Shown piece after piece: positions 37,383 to 47,000 of a stretch of DNA of 64,000 nt. Location: assembly GCF_040499845.1 (NCBI RefSeq), contig NZ_CP159342.1, forward strand, positions 6,200,001 to 6,264,000, in the 5' to 3' direction. A model generated the notes under the pieces. The model ran no database searches and was not told where the DNA came from. It saw only the letters and a program-made list of their open reading frames with translations. Numbering within the stretch: position 1 is the stretch's first letter; every line of letters begins with the position of its first letter. The position numbers were made by a program, and so were the translations under genes. The DNA is from Micromonospora sp. CCTCC AA 2012012 (lineage in GTDB: Bacteria; Actinomycetota; Actinomycetes; Mycobacteriales; Micromonosporaceae).

Positions 37383-38288
37383 TCAGGCGCTCGGGTCGTG
37401 GGTCGGGATGATCCGGACCTGCTTCCGGACGGCGTGCAGCCGGTGCAGTGTGCGGAAGGCCGCGTCGCGATCGTCGTCGACGAGCCACCCCGGGTACGGC
37501 GCCTTCTGCCGGACGTGTTCGATCTGCAGCCCGTGCCAGGCCGCGTCACCGGCGACCAGCACCGGTCCGTCGGCGGTACGCAGCAGGACGCCGGCACTCC
37601 CCGGGGTGTGCCCGGCCAGCTCGACCATGATCACTGATCCGTCGCCGAGCAGGTCGTGACTGCGCTCGAAGGTGAGCACCGGCGGCCCGTCCAACTCGTA
37701 GCTGTCCAGCCGGCGGCCCTCCAGCGCGGCTCGGACGCCGCCCGCCGGTGCCACGTCACCGGACATCATCCAGTCCCGTTCCCGCTCCCGCACCATGACC
37801 GGCAGCCCGGGAAGGTCGAGCAGCCCGCAGACGTGGTCCCAGTGCAGATGGGTGGGGAGTGCGAAGTCGATCGTGTCGGCCGGAATGCCGGCCCGGTCCA
37901 GCGCCGTCGTGGTCGGCAGCACCTGGTAGCGCGGTCGCACCACCGGCCGCACCGTCCACGGCAACTCGCCGATCACCCGGGCTCCGACGTCGGTGCAGAC
38001 CGACGGGTCGAGCAGCACGGTCACCTCCGGATGGCGGATCACGTACGTGGTCAGGGCGTTGCCGACCCGGCGCGGGTGCCGGACGGCCTCGGCGATCAGT
38101 GGGGTCGGCACCGACCGCACCGTCTGGTCCAGTGCGATCAGCTCGACCTCGACATCCCCGCGCGGGATACCGGCGTCGGACAGCCCGGCCAGGAAGCGGC
38201 GGTCGATCGGACGTGGCCGGATCAGGCGGTACGGCACCGCAGCCAGCGCGGCGACCGCCACCCCGGCCGCACGGATCGTATGGACCAT
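37383..38288 (-). CDS. MBL-fold metallohydrolase under MerR control
   Basis: The protein has 301 residues. An N-terminal hydrophobic stretch (HTIRAAGVAVAALAAVPYRLI) may be a signal anchor. The metallo-beta-lactamase fold follows with THLHWDHVCGL, ELAGHTPGSAGVLL and LVAGDAAWHG. It resembles the lactonase-like group, but the substrate is unknown. The divergent MerR-type gene and the 19-bp-spacer promoter between them indicate that it is the regulator's target. Confidence 0.85.
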   Translation of the reverse strand: MVHTIRAAGVAVAALAAVPYRLIRPRPIDRRFLAGLSDAGIPRGDVEVELIALDQTVRSVPTPLIAEAVRHPRRVGNALTTYVIRHPEVTVLLDPSVCTDVGARVIGELPWTVRPVVRPRYQVLPTTTALDRAGIPADTIDFALPTHLHWDHVCGLLDLPGLPVMVRERERDWMMSGDVAPAGGVRAALEGRRLDSYELDGPPVLTFERSHDLLGDGSVIMVELAGHTPGSAGVLLRTADGPVLVAGDAAWHGLQIEHVRQKAPYPGWLVDDDRDAAFRTLHRLHAVRKQVRIIPTHDPSA

Positions 38289-38332
38289 GAGCTTCTCCCT
38301 CTACCGTGGCGCATCGTGCGCCATGGGAGGGC

Positions 38333-38363
38333 ACCGTAGAAATTCAGGTCGACCTGAAGTCAA
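38333..38363 (-). promoter_or_regulatory. MerR-type promoter with 19-bp spacer and operator
   Basis: Reading the minus strand, TTGACT (38363-38358) and TACGGT (38338-38333) are separated by exactly 19 bp. The spacer includes most of the perfect palindrome TTCAGGTCGACCTGAA (38343-38358). Overlong spacers with a central palindrome are the hallmark of promoters untwisted by MerR-family activators. It drives the MBL-fold gene. Confidence 0.75.
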
Positions 38364-38379
38364 CTCGTGAGGAGTCGCC

Positions 38380-38808
38380 GTGACGACATGGCGAATCGGA
38401 GACGCGGCGGCGCTGCTCGGCGTCCCGACGCATGTGCTGCGGCACTGGGAGGAGGTCGGTGCGCTCGAACCGGCCCGGCTCGCCAACGGGCACCGGGTCT
38501 ACGACGACGAGACGATCACGCGGGCCCGCCTGATCCGACTCTGCCAGCGCGCCGGCATGTCGCTGACCGAGATCGGGGACCTGTATCGCGGCGACGGTCA
38601 GCGCCGCGCCGCGCTGGTGCGTGACCGACGAGACCGGATCGCGGACCAGATCCGCCAACTGCACGCGGCGCAGGACTTCCTCGATCACGTGCTCGCCTGC
38701 GCGCACCCGGTGGTCTCGACCTGCCCCGAGTGCAGCAGCTTCGCCGCCGGTCAGCGAGAACCGCGGGGAGCCGTGATCACGCCGGTGCCGCGCGAACGGC
38801 GTGAGTAG
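38380..38808 (+). CDS. MerR-family transcriptional regulator
   Basis: A 142-residue regulator with an N-terminal MerR helix-turn-helix (MTTWRIGDAAALLGVPTHVLRHWEEVGAL and NGHRVYDDETITRARLI), a long dimerisation helix, and a C-terminal Cys/His cluster ACAHPVVSTCPECSS that may bind a metal ion or a redox ligand. The GTG follows GAGGAG. It is divergent from the MBL-fold gene it probably activates. Confidence 0.9.
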   Translation: MTTWRIGDAAALLGVPTHVLRHWEEVGALEPARLANGHRVYDDETITRARLIRLCQRAGMSLTEIGDLYRGDGQRRAALVRDRRDRIADQIRQLHAAQDFLDHVLACAHPVVSTCPECSSFAAGQREPRGAVITPVPRERRE

Positions 38809-38930
38809 CGGCTGACCGCAACCGACCGGGACGAAGGGGGACCGGTCGACCTTCTTCCAGATTGCCGAGCCCGACGGGAGAGCAATCTGGGAACAGTTGA
38901 CCGGCTCGGCCGCCCCAGACAATCAGCTCC

Positions 38931-39866
38931 ATGGTTGTCACTGAAGGCAAGCAGTTCGTCACGGCGTCGCCCGAGCGGGGTGCCGTGCACCGGGGCAGGA
39001 TCGTCATCGGCAGTGTCGCCGCCGGCGTGCTCCTGGCCGTGCTGTGGTCGTTCGAGTTCGTCGACCACGTCATCGGCGACAACGTCGCCAACACCCTGCT
39101 GGGCCGGGACGCCAAGGCCACCGCCGTCGGCGGCACCGTGGCCGGCCTGGTCTTCGCGTTCGTCTCCGGACTGGCCGGCACCTTCACCGCCTGCAACATC
39201 GCGATGGCGGCGTCGATCGGGCCGATGAGTCAGGCCAGTGCCGGCTCGGCGACCCGTACCGGCCTGCGCAGCCTGCTCCGGCCGGTCGGCTGGCTGGCGC
39301 TCGGCATGGTCGTCGTCTCCGGCGCGTACGGTTTCATCGGCGTGCTGGTCGGCGACCGGATGCCGCAGCTGTCCACCGCGACGGCCGGCGGCATCCCGGT
39401 CCGGCTCTGGCAGTCGATGGTCGTCTTCGGCCTGGTCGGCCTGGCCTTCGTCTATCTCGGACTGGCCGCGCTCGGCGTGCTGCCCGACCCGTTCGCCCGG
39501 CGTCCCGTCGCCCGCGTGGTGACCCTCGGCGCGTTCGTCGGCGCCTTCCTCATCGGACGGCCGTACCCGCTGTTCAACAAGCTCTTCCACTGGGCGGTCG
39601 ACAGCGGCAACCCGCTCTACGGCGCCGGTGCCTTCATCCTGCAGTCGCTCGGCAACATCGTCCTCGTCTCCGCGCTGTTCGCCCTGATCGTGCTGCTCAG
39701 CCGGGGTCGGGCGATCGCCTGGCTGGCCAGCAGCCCGGCCCGGACCATCGCGCTGACGGGTGCCCTGCTGATCGCCCTGGGCGTCTTCACCGTCGTCTAC
39801 TGGGACGTCCGGCTGCCCGCCATGTTCGGGCACGGCTGGTTCCCCACGATGCCCTACAACCGCTGA
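38931..39866 (+). CDS. Polytopic membrane protein, weakly CcdA/DsbD-like
   Basis: A 311-residue protein with about eight hydrophobic segments. The segment VSGLAGTFTACNIAMAASIGPMS near residues 80-103 has a single Cys at a position reminiscent of CcdA/DsbD transmembrane domains, but the paired Cys is not evident, so I do not assign a function. It has no obvious partner gene. It is the last plus-strand gene before the biosynthetic cluster; a weak TTGACC element at 38897 may belong to its promoter. Confidence 0.65.
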   Translation: MVVTEGKQFVTASPERGAVHRGRIVIGSVAAGVLLAVLWSFEFVDHVIGDNVANTLLGRDAKATAVGGTVAGLVFAFVSGLAGTFTACNIAMAASIGPMSQASAGSATRTGLRSLLRPVGWLALGMVVVSGAYGFIGVLVGDRMPQLSTATAGGIPVRLWQSMVVFGLVGLAFVYLGLAALGVLPDPFARRPVARVVTLGAFVGAFLIGRPYPLFNKLFHWAVDSGNPLYGAGAFILQSLGNIVLVSALFALIVLLSRGRAIAWLASSPARTIALTGALLIALGVFTVVYWDVRLPAMFGHGWFPTMPYNR

Positions 39867-39990
39867 CCGCGGCGCCGTCGCCGGGGACCTTCTTCCGGCG
39901 TGCGCTCCGCCAGCAATCGAGCGGATGAGCAGCCGTCTCCGTCCCGGTGACGATGAGACACCACCTCGATCGGCCAGCCTAGGGGGCGAG

Positions 39991-41172
39991 ATGACCAGCA
40001 CCGGTCCTGATGTCATCGGCCGGCTCACCGAGCGGTACGACCACCTCGACGCCGAGTTCGTCCCGGAGGTCGCCGAGGTCGTGAACGGGCGGCTGCGCGA
40101 CGGCGCCGGGATCACCCGGACCGAGGCGTACGGGGGGATGTGGATCGTCTCCCGGTACGCCCTGGTCCGGGCGGTGCTCAAGGACCACGAGACGTTCTCC
40201 TCGGCGCAGGGGGTGTTCGTCCCGCGGGCCCCGGGCGTGCCGAAGTTCTCCCCGATCGACCACGACCCGCCGGAGCAGAAGGAGCTGCGTCGGATGATGG
40301 CGCCGCCGATGCTGCCGGACCGCATCCACGCCCTGGCCCCTGACGTACGCCGGCTCGCCGCCGAACTGGTCGGCGCCCTCGCCGACCGGGGTGGCGGCGA
40401 CGTGGCCGAGGAGCTGGCCCGGCCGATGGCCATCGGCGTGCTGGCGCTGGCGATCGGGCTGTCGGAGAAGGCGCAGCACGAGATCCGCGAGCTGACCACC
40501 ACCCTGTGGAGGCAGCTGGCGACGGCACCGGACTCCAGCGCGTTCTGGCCGGCGTTCGCGGAGCTGCTCTCCGCCGAGGTGGAGCACGCGCGGCGCAGCC
40601 CGGGGGAGACCTACCTGGCGCAGCTCGCGCGCCGGCCGATCCCCGAGGAGACCTTGCACTCGATCATCGTGTCGTACTGCGTCGCCGGCCACGAGACGAC
40701 GATGAACACGATCAGCCGGCTGCTGTGGCACCTCGCCCGGCACCCGGAGACGCAGCAGCGGCTGCGCGCCGAACCGGAGAGCCGCTCGGTGGCGGCCGAC
40801 GAGACGCTGCGGCGCTGGTGCCCCACCGACCGGTTCACCCGGGTCGCCACCCGCGAGGTCACCCTCGGCGACACGGTCCTGCCGGCCGGCGCGCGGGTGA
40901 TGCTGCTGATCGACGCGGCGAACCGGGACCCGCGGCGCTTCCCCGACCCGGACACGTTCTCCCTGGACCGCGGCAACTCGCACCAGCACCTCAGCTTCGG
41001 CCTCGGCATCCACGCCTGCATGGGCTCCGGACTGGCCCGGCTGGAACTGCGCGCGGTGCTGGACGAGCTGGCCGGCCACGGCGACTACCGGCTGGCCGGG
41101 GAGCCGCGCCGGCGGTTCGAGAACGGCCGGCACATCGTCTTCGAGGACCTTCGCGTGACCTTTGGGCAGTGA
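39991..41172 (+). CDS. Cytochrome P450 of the aryl-acid cassette
   Basis: The 393-residue soluble P450 has the I-helix AGHETT (232-237), ExxR as ETLR (271-274) and the heme loop FGLGIHACMG with the Cys ligand at 343. ATG 39991 follows AGGGGG; a start 66 bp earlier is open but lacks a ribosome binding site. It is the first gene of a plus-strand set P450, O-methyltransferase, AMP/CoA ligase, iterative PKS. In neocarzinostatin the NcsB3 P450 hydroxylates the PKS-made naphthoic acid before methylation, so hydroxylation of the PKS-derived aromatic acid is the likely role here. Ring position cannot be predicted by eye. Confidence 0.88.
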   Translation: MTSTGPDVIGRLTERYDHLDAEFVPEVAEVVNGRLRDGAGITRTEAYGGMWIVSRYALVRAVLKDHETFSSAQGVFVPRAPGVPKFSPIDHDPPEQKELRRMMAPPMLPDRIHALAPDVRRLAAELVGALADRGGGDVAEELARPMAIGVLALAIGLSEKAQHEIRELTTTLWRQLATAPDSSAFWPAFAELLSAEVEHARRSPGETYLAQLARRPIPEETLHSIIVSYCVAGHETTMNTISRLLWHLARHPETQQRLRAEPESRSVAADETLRRWCPTDRFTRVATREVTLGDTVLPAGARVMLLIDAANRDPRRFPDPDTFSLDRGNSHQHLSFGLGIHACMGSGLARLELRAVLDELAGHGDYRLAGEPRRRFENGRHIVFEDLRVTFGQ

Positions 41173-41209
41173 CCGCCCGCCCCCCGTTCCGACCGCCAGG
41201 AGGCTCGAC

Positions 41210-42226
41210 GTGACCGATCCCGACCAGCCCGACCTCGCGGCCCTCATGCGCATGACGACCGGCCTGTGGGTGTCGCAGACGCTGGCCGCGGCCGAGGAGC
41301 TGGAGGTGTTCACCGCCTGTGCGGCCGGCGACGGGCTGACCGTCGCCGGGCTCGCCAAGCACGCCGGCATCGCGGAACGTCCGGCGGAGATCCTGCTGAC
41401 CGCCTGCACCGCGCTGGGCCTGCTGCGCCGACGTGGTGAGCGCTGGGTCAACACCGCCACCGCCGACCGCTACCTGGTCAAGGGGCGGCCCTACTACCTC
41501 GGCGACTACGTCGGCATGCTCCGCCAGTACGCGTACCCGGGGTGGATGCGGGTGACCGACTCGCTCCGGGCCAACGCCCCGAGCCGGGTCATCGGCGAGG
41601 AGAACCCGGACATCTTCGCGGCGGAGAAGCGGCCCCGGGTGTTCTGGGACGGCCTTTATCCGCTCTCCGCGCTGACCGCCGGCGCGCTGGCGGAGGCGGT
41701 GGACCTGAGCGGGGTCACCTCGCTGCTCGACGTGGGCGGGGGCAACGCCGCCTTCGCCATCGGGCTCTGCTCCCGCTACCCCGACCTGCGGGCCACCGTC
41801 TACGACCTGCCGTTCGTCTGCGAGCACTCACGCGAGCGGATCGAGGGCAGCGAGGTGGCGGCGCGGATCGGCGTGCACCCGGGGGACTTCTTCGCCGAGG
41901 AGCTGCCCGCCGGCCACGACGCCATCCTGCTGTCGATGATCCTGCACGACTGGGACGAGGACCGCGGTCGCGCCCTGATCGCCAAGTGCCACCGGGCCCT
42001 GCCCCCCGGCGGGCTGCTGGTGATCAGCGAGCTGCTGGTCGACGACGAGAAGACCGGTCCGCTGAACGCCGCGCTGATGAGCATGAACATGCTCGTCGGC
42101 ACCTGGGGCCGCAACTACACCGCCGCCGAATACCACGACTGGCTGCGCGACGCCGGGTTCGCCGAGGTCACGACGGTGCCCTTCACCGCGCCCGGCGCGA
42201 ACGGCGCGGTCGTCGCCCGCCGCTGA
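41210..42226 (+). CDS. SAM-dependent O-methyltransferase of the aryl-acid cassette
   Basis: The protein has 338 residues. An N-terminal dimerisation/winged-helix domain (about 1-100) is followed by a Methyltransf_2-type catalytic domain with LLDVGGGNAAFAIGL as the SAM loop and SMILHDWDEDRG, whose His is the usual general base. GTG 41210 follows AGGAGG; it begins 38 bp after the P450 stop. It is equivalent to NcsB1/AziB2-type enzymes that methylate the hydroxyl group installed by the neighbouring P450. It therefore probably makes a methoxy-aryl acid. Confidence 0.88.
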   Translation: MTDPDQPDLAALMRMTTGLWVSQTLAAAEELEVFTACAAGDGLTVAGLAKHAGIAERPAEILLTACTALGLLRRRGERWVNTATADRYLVKGRPYYLGDYVGMLRQYAYPGWMRVTDSLRANAPSRVIGEENPDIFAAEKRPRVFWDGLYPLSALTAGALAEAVDLSGVTSLLDVGGGNAAFAIGLCSRYPDLRATVYDLPFVCEHSRERIEGSEVAARIGVHPGDFFAEELPAGHDAILLSMILHDWDEDRGRALIAKCHRALPPGGLLVISELLVDDEKTGPLNAALMSMNMLVGTWGRNYTAAEYHDWLRDAGFAEVTTVPFTAPGANGAVVARR

Positions 42227-42252
42227 CGAAGCCCACGACAGGAGGTTCCGGC

Positions 42253-43905
42253 ATGCCGGAGAGGACAACGGCGGGCATGGTGCCGTGGCCCGACGACTTC
42301 GCCGCCCGGTACACCGAGCGCGGCTACTGGGAGGGCCGACCGGTCCACGCGTACCTGCGGGACGCCGTCGCGGCAGACCCGGCGGCGGTGTGCCTGGTCG
42401 ACCGGGAGCTGCGGCTGTCCTTCCAGGACTTCTGGTCCCGCGCCGAGGGGGTCGCCGCCCGGCTGTACGACCTGGGCCTGCGCCCGGACGACCGGGTGAT
42501 CCTGCAACTGCCGAACTGCTGGCAGTTCCTCGTCGCGGCGGTCGGCTGCCTGCGGCTCGGGGTGGTGCCCGTGCTCTCCCTGCTGGGGCACCGCAAGCAG
42601 GAGGTCACGGCGGTCGCCGCGCACGCCGAGGCCAGCGCGATCATCACCGTCGGCGTGGTGAAGGACTTCGACCATGAGGCGCTCGCGCACGAGGTGGCCG
42701 CCACGTCCCCCACCCTGCGGCACGTGATCGTCCTGGACGGGCGGAACCCGGCGAGCCACGACCTCGACGCGTTCTGCGTACCGCCGGTGCGGCCGATGCC
42801 GCCGGTGGCCGAACCGGACGGTACGGCGGCGGCGCTGTTCCTGCTCTCCGGCGGCACCACGGGGGCACCGAAGCTCATCGCCCGCACCCACAACGACTAC
42901 TCGTACCTGGTCCGGCAGGCCGCGCGGGTGTGCCGGCTCGGCGCCGACGCGGCGTACCTGGCGGTGCTGCCGCTGGGGCACGGTTTCCCGCTGACCGCGG
43001 CGCTCGGCGCGATGTTCAGCGGCGGCCGGGTGGTCATCGCCGCCTCGCCCCAGCCGGAGTACGCGTTCGACGTCGTCGCCGCCGAACGCGTCACCTTCAC
43101 CTCGCTGGTGCCCGCGGTCGCCCAGCGCTGGCTGGAGTACCGGGGGACCCGGCACGACCACGACCTCAGCTCACTGCAACTCGTGCAGGTCTCCGGGTCG
43201 CGGCTGCCGGACGAGATCGCGAGCCGGATCACGCCGGTGCTCGGCTGCACCCTGCAGAACGGCTACGGCATGGGGGAGGGGCTGATGTGCCTGACCCGCC
43301 CCGACGATCCGGCCGACGTGGTGTGCCGCACCCAGGGGCGGCCGATCTGCCCGGACGACGAGCTGCGGATCGTCCGGGAGAACGGCGAACCGGCCGCCGA
43401 GGGTGAGGCCGGCATCCTGCTCACCCGCGGGCCGTACACGCCCCGGGGCTACTACCGGGCCCCGGAGACCAACGCGACCGCGTTCCTCGGCGACGGCTGG
43501 TACAACACCGGCGACATCGTCCGGATCCGTGCGGACGGGAACCTCATCGTCGAGGGCCGGCAGAAGGACGTCATCAACCGTGGTGGCGAGAAGATCTCGG
43601 CCGAGGAGATCGAGAACTTCGCGTACCGCCTCGACGCCCGGCTGGCCGCGGCCGTGGCGATGCCCGACCGCGAACTCGGCGAGCGGATCTGCCTCTACGT
43701 CGTCGGCGGCCGGTTCGACCTCGACCGGCTGCGCGACACCATGCGCGCGGCCGGCGTGGCCACCTTCAAGCTGCCGGAACGGCTGGAGCACGTCGATGCC
43801 CTGCCGTTCACCGCCGTCGGCAAGGTCGACAAGAAGGCGCTCCGCGCCGACATCGCCGCGCGGCTGGCCGAGGAGGCGACACCGGCCGCGCTGCGCGCCA
43901 GCTGA
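42253..43905 (+). CDS. Aryl-acid AMP/CoA ligase
   Basis: A 550-residue ANL-superfamily enzyme of the DhbE/EntE and NcsB2 group. It shows the P-loop [10 protein letters not shown] (about 198-207), [10 protein letters not shown], the hinge/ATP region [14 protein letters not shown] (about 417-430), [20 protein letters not shown] and the terminal Lys in [12 protein letters not shown]. It should activate the PKS-derived aromatic acid as adenylate and probably CoA thioester for transfer to another moiety. The ATG follows AGGAGG shortly after the methyltransferase stop. It is a stand-alone ligase, so it does not explain the MbtH protein found further on. Confidence 0.88.
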   Translation: MPERTTAGMVPWPDDFAARYTERGYWEGRPVHAYLRDAVAADPAAVCLVDRELRLSFQDFWSRAEGVAARLYDLGLRPDDRVILQLPNCWQFLVAAVGCLRLGVVPVLSLLGHRKQEVTAVAAHAEASAIITVGVVKDFDHEALAHEVAATSPTLRHVIVLDGRNPASHDLDAFCVPPVRPMPPVAEPDGTAAALFLLSGGTTGAPKLIARTHNDYSYLVRQAARVCRLGADAAYLAVLPLGHGFPLTAALGAMFSGGRVVIAASPQPEYAFDVVAAERVTFTSLVPAVAQRWLEYRGTRHDHDLSSLQLVQVSGSRLPDEIASRITPVLGCTLQNGYGMGEGLMCLTRPDDPADVVCRTQGRPICPDDELRIVRENGEPAAEGEAGILLTRGPYTPRGYYRAPETNATAFLGDGWYNTGDIVRIRADGNLIVEGRQKDVINRGGEKISAEEIENFAYRLDARLAAAVAMPDRELGERICLYVVGGRFDLDRLRDTMRAAGVATFKLPERLEHVDALPFTAVGKVDKKALRADIAARLAEEATPAALRAS

Positions 43906-44006
43906 TCCCGTACGCCTCACGCCGGCGCGACCGTGCGCCCCGCCCGCACCACGCACATGAAGAGATGACCCCACCGGACTCTCCCGGTGCTGGAAAGGAG
44001 CCCCCC

Positions 44007-47000
44007 ATGAGTCAGGACGGCCAAGATCCCCGCTCGATCGCGGTGGTGGCCATGAGCTGCCGCTACGCCCCCGACCTGGACACGCCGGAGCGGTTCTGGG
44101 AGTTCCTCGTCGAGGGGCGAAGCGACGTCAGTGAGATGCCGGAGAAGCGTTGGCAGCCCTACCAGGCGAGCAGCCCGCAGGCGACCTCGATCCTGAACCG
44201 CACCACCCGTCGCGGCTCGTTCCTGCGCGACATCGAAGGCTTCGACGCCGACTTCTTCGGCATCTCGCCGCGCGAGGCGGAGTTCCTCGACCCGCAGCAG
44301 CGCATCATCCTCGAGCTGGCGTGGGAGGCGCTGGAGCGGGCCGGTATCCCACCGTTGTCGCTGCGCGGCACCGACGCCGGCGTCTACGTCGCCGCCAACT
44401 CCAACGACTACGGCCGGCGCCTGCTGGAGGACATCACCCGCACGGGTGCCTGGGCGGTCAACGGCACCACCTACTACGGCATCGCCAACCGCATCTCGTA
44501 CGCCCTCGACCTGCGCGGCCCGAGCATGGCGGTGGACACCGCCTGCGCCGGTTCGCTGACCGCGCTGCACGTCGCCTGCCACAGCCTGGTCAGCGGTGAG
44601 ACGCCGGTGGCGATCGTCGGCGGCGTGAACGTGATGGCCACCCCCACCCTCTTCGTCGCGCTGGACGCCGCCGGTGCCACCTCGCCGGACGGCCGCAGCA
44701 AGGCGTTCGACGACGCGGCCGACGGCTACGGGCGCGGTGAGGGCGCGGGCGTGCTGGTCCTCAAGCGCCTGGTCGACGCCCAGCGCGACGGCGACCCGGT
44801 GCTCGCCGTCATCCCCGGCAGCGGCGTCTTCCAGGACGGCCGCTCCGACGGGATGATGGCGCCCAACGGCAGCGCGCAGGCGCACATGCTGCGCCGGGCC
44901 TACGAGCGGGCCGGCATCGCCCCCGAGACGGTCCAGTACGTCGAGGCGCACGGCACCGGCACCCCGGTCGGTGATCGGGAGGAGGCGAACGCGCTGGCCG
45001 AGGTGTTCGGTGGGAACCGGCCCGCCGGGGACCCGTGCCTGATCGGGTCGGTGAAGCCGAACATCGGGCACAACGAGGCCGGCTCCGGCATCGCCGGGAT
45101 CATCAAGACGGTGCTGGCCCTCCAGCACGAGGAGCTGCCGCCGAGCCTGCACGGCGCCCCCACCTCCGGCTTCGACTGGGACGCCTCCGGGCTGCGCCTG
45201 ATCGGCGAGCGGACGCCGTGGCCGGCCGGTGGGCGGGTCCGCCGCGCCGGTGTCTCCAGCTACGGCGTCGGCGGGTCGATCGCCCACGTCATCATCGAGG
45301 AGGCCCCGGCCGGGACGGCCACCCCGGCGTCCACCGACACCTCGACCGAGGGTCCCGTCTTCTATCCGCTGTCGGCGATGTCCGAGGCCGGACTGCGCGC
45401 GGTCGCGGGCGACCTCGCCGGTTGGCTGGACGCGCACCCCGACGTACCCCTGTCGTCGGTGCGGCACAGCCTGGCCGCGCGCCGGTCGCCGCTGGCGCAG
45501 CGGGCCGGCATCGTGGCGGACTCCGCCGACCAGCTCGGCGCCGGGCTGCGTGCCCTGGCCGAGGGCCGCCGCGACGCCGCGGTGATCCAGGGCTGGGCCG
45601 CGGCCGGGCAGGAGACCGACCCGGTCTGGGTCTTCTCCGGGCACGGTTCGCAGTGGGCCGGCATGGGGCAGCGGCTGCTCGCCGCCGAGCCGGTCTTCGC
45701 CGAGGCCGTCGACGAGCTGGCCGACGTGTTCCGCGCCGAACTCGGCTGGACGCCGCGCGAGGCGCTGACCGCGGGCGGCCCCTGGTCCGGCTACGAGGTG
45801 CAGGCGCTCACCTTCGCGGTGCAGGCCGGCCTGATCCGGGTCTGGGAGAGCCGGGGCCTGCGCCCGGGTGCGGTCATCGGCCACTCGGTGGGCGAGATCG
45901 CCGCGGCCGTCGCCGCCGGCTGCCTGCCGGTGCTCGACGCGGCCCGGTTCGCGTGCCGCCGGGCGGTGGCCCTGCGTCCGTTCGCCGGGGACGGCGGCAT
46001 GGCGCTGGTCAGCCGCCCGTTCACCGAGGTAGCCGACCGCCTGGGTGACCGGACCGACGTGGTCGCCGCGATCGCCGCGAGCCCCGGCTCCACCGTCGTC
46101 TCCGGCTCCCGGGCGGCGGTCGAGGAACTGGCCGCGCAGTGGCAGGGCGAGGGGCTGGACGTGCGGACCGTCGACACGGACATCGCCTTCCACAGCCCGC
46201 ACGTCGACGGCGCCTCGGCCGCCGTCCGGGCCGCCGCCGACGAGCTGACGCCCGCCGCCCCGGTGGTGCCGCTGTACAGCACGGCGCTGGCGGACCCCCG
46301 GGCGGACGATCCGCGCGGCGGCGCGTACTGGCAGGCCAACCTGCGGCAGCCGGTGTTGTTCGCCGGTGCGGTGGAGGCCGCCGTGGCCGACGGGCACCGC
46401 CTCTTCCTGGAGATCTCCTCGCACCCGGTGGTGACCCACTCGATCACCGAGACGCTGGCCCACCTCGGCGTCGACGACGGTGCCGCGTTCGGGTCGCTGC
46501 GCCGCGACACCGACGAGTCGCAGGCCCTGGCCACCGCGCTCGCCCGGCTGTGGTGCCACGGCGCGGCCGTCGACTGGTCCCGGCAGGCGCCGGGCGCGCT
46601 GGTCCCGCTGCCCACGATGGCCTGGCAGCACCGGCCGTACTGGATCTTCCCGGAGAACGCCGAGGAGAACGGGCACGGCGGCGGGCACGACCCGCGTACG
46701 CACACCCTGCTCGGCGGGCGCACCACGGTCAGCGGCGCGCCGCCCCGGCAGGTCTGGCAGACCTACCTGGACATGGACAGCCGGCCGTACCCGCAGGACC
46801 ACGAGGTGGTCGACGTCGAGATCACCCCGGCGGCCATCATCCTCAACAGCTTCGTCACCGCCGGTGCCCGCGACGGTCGGATCCCCCGGCTCGCCGACGT
46901 GGGCCTGCGTACGCCGCTGGCCGTGGAACCGGCCCGCGTCGTGCAGGTGGTCCTCGCCGAGAACACGGTGCGGATGTCCACCCGGCTGGCGTCCACCGAG

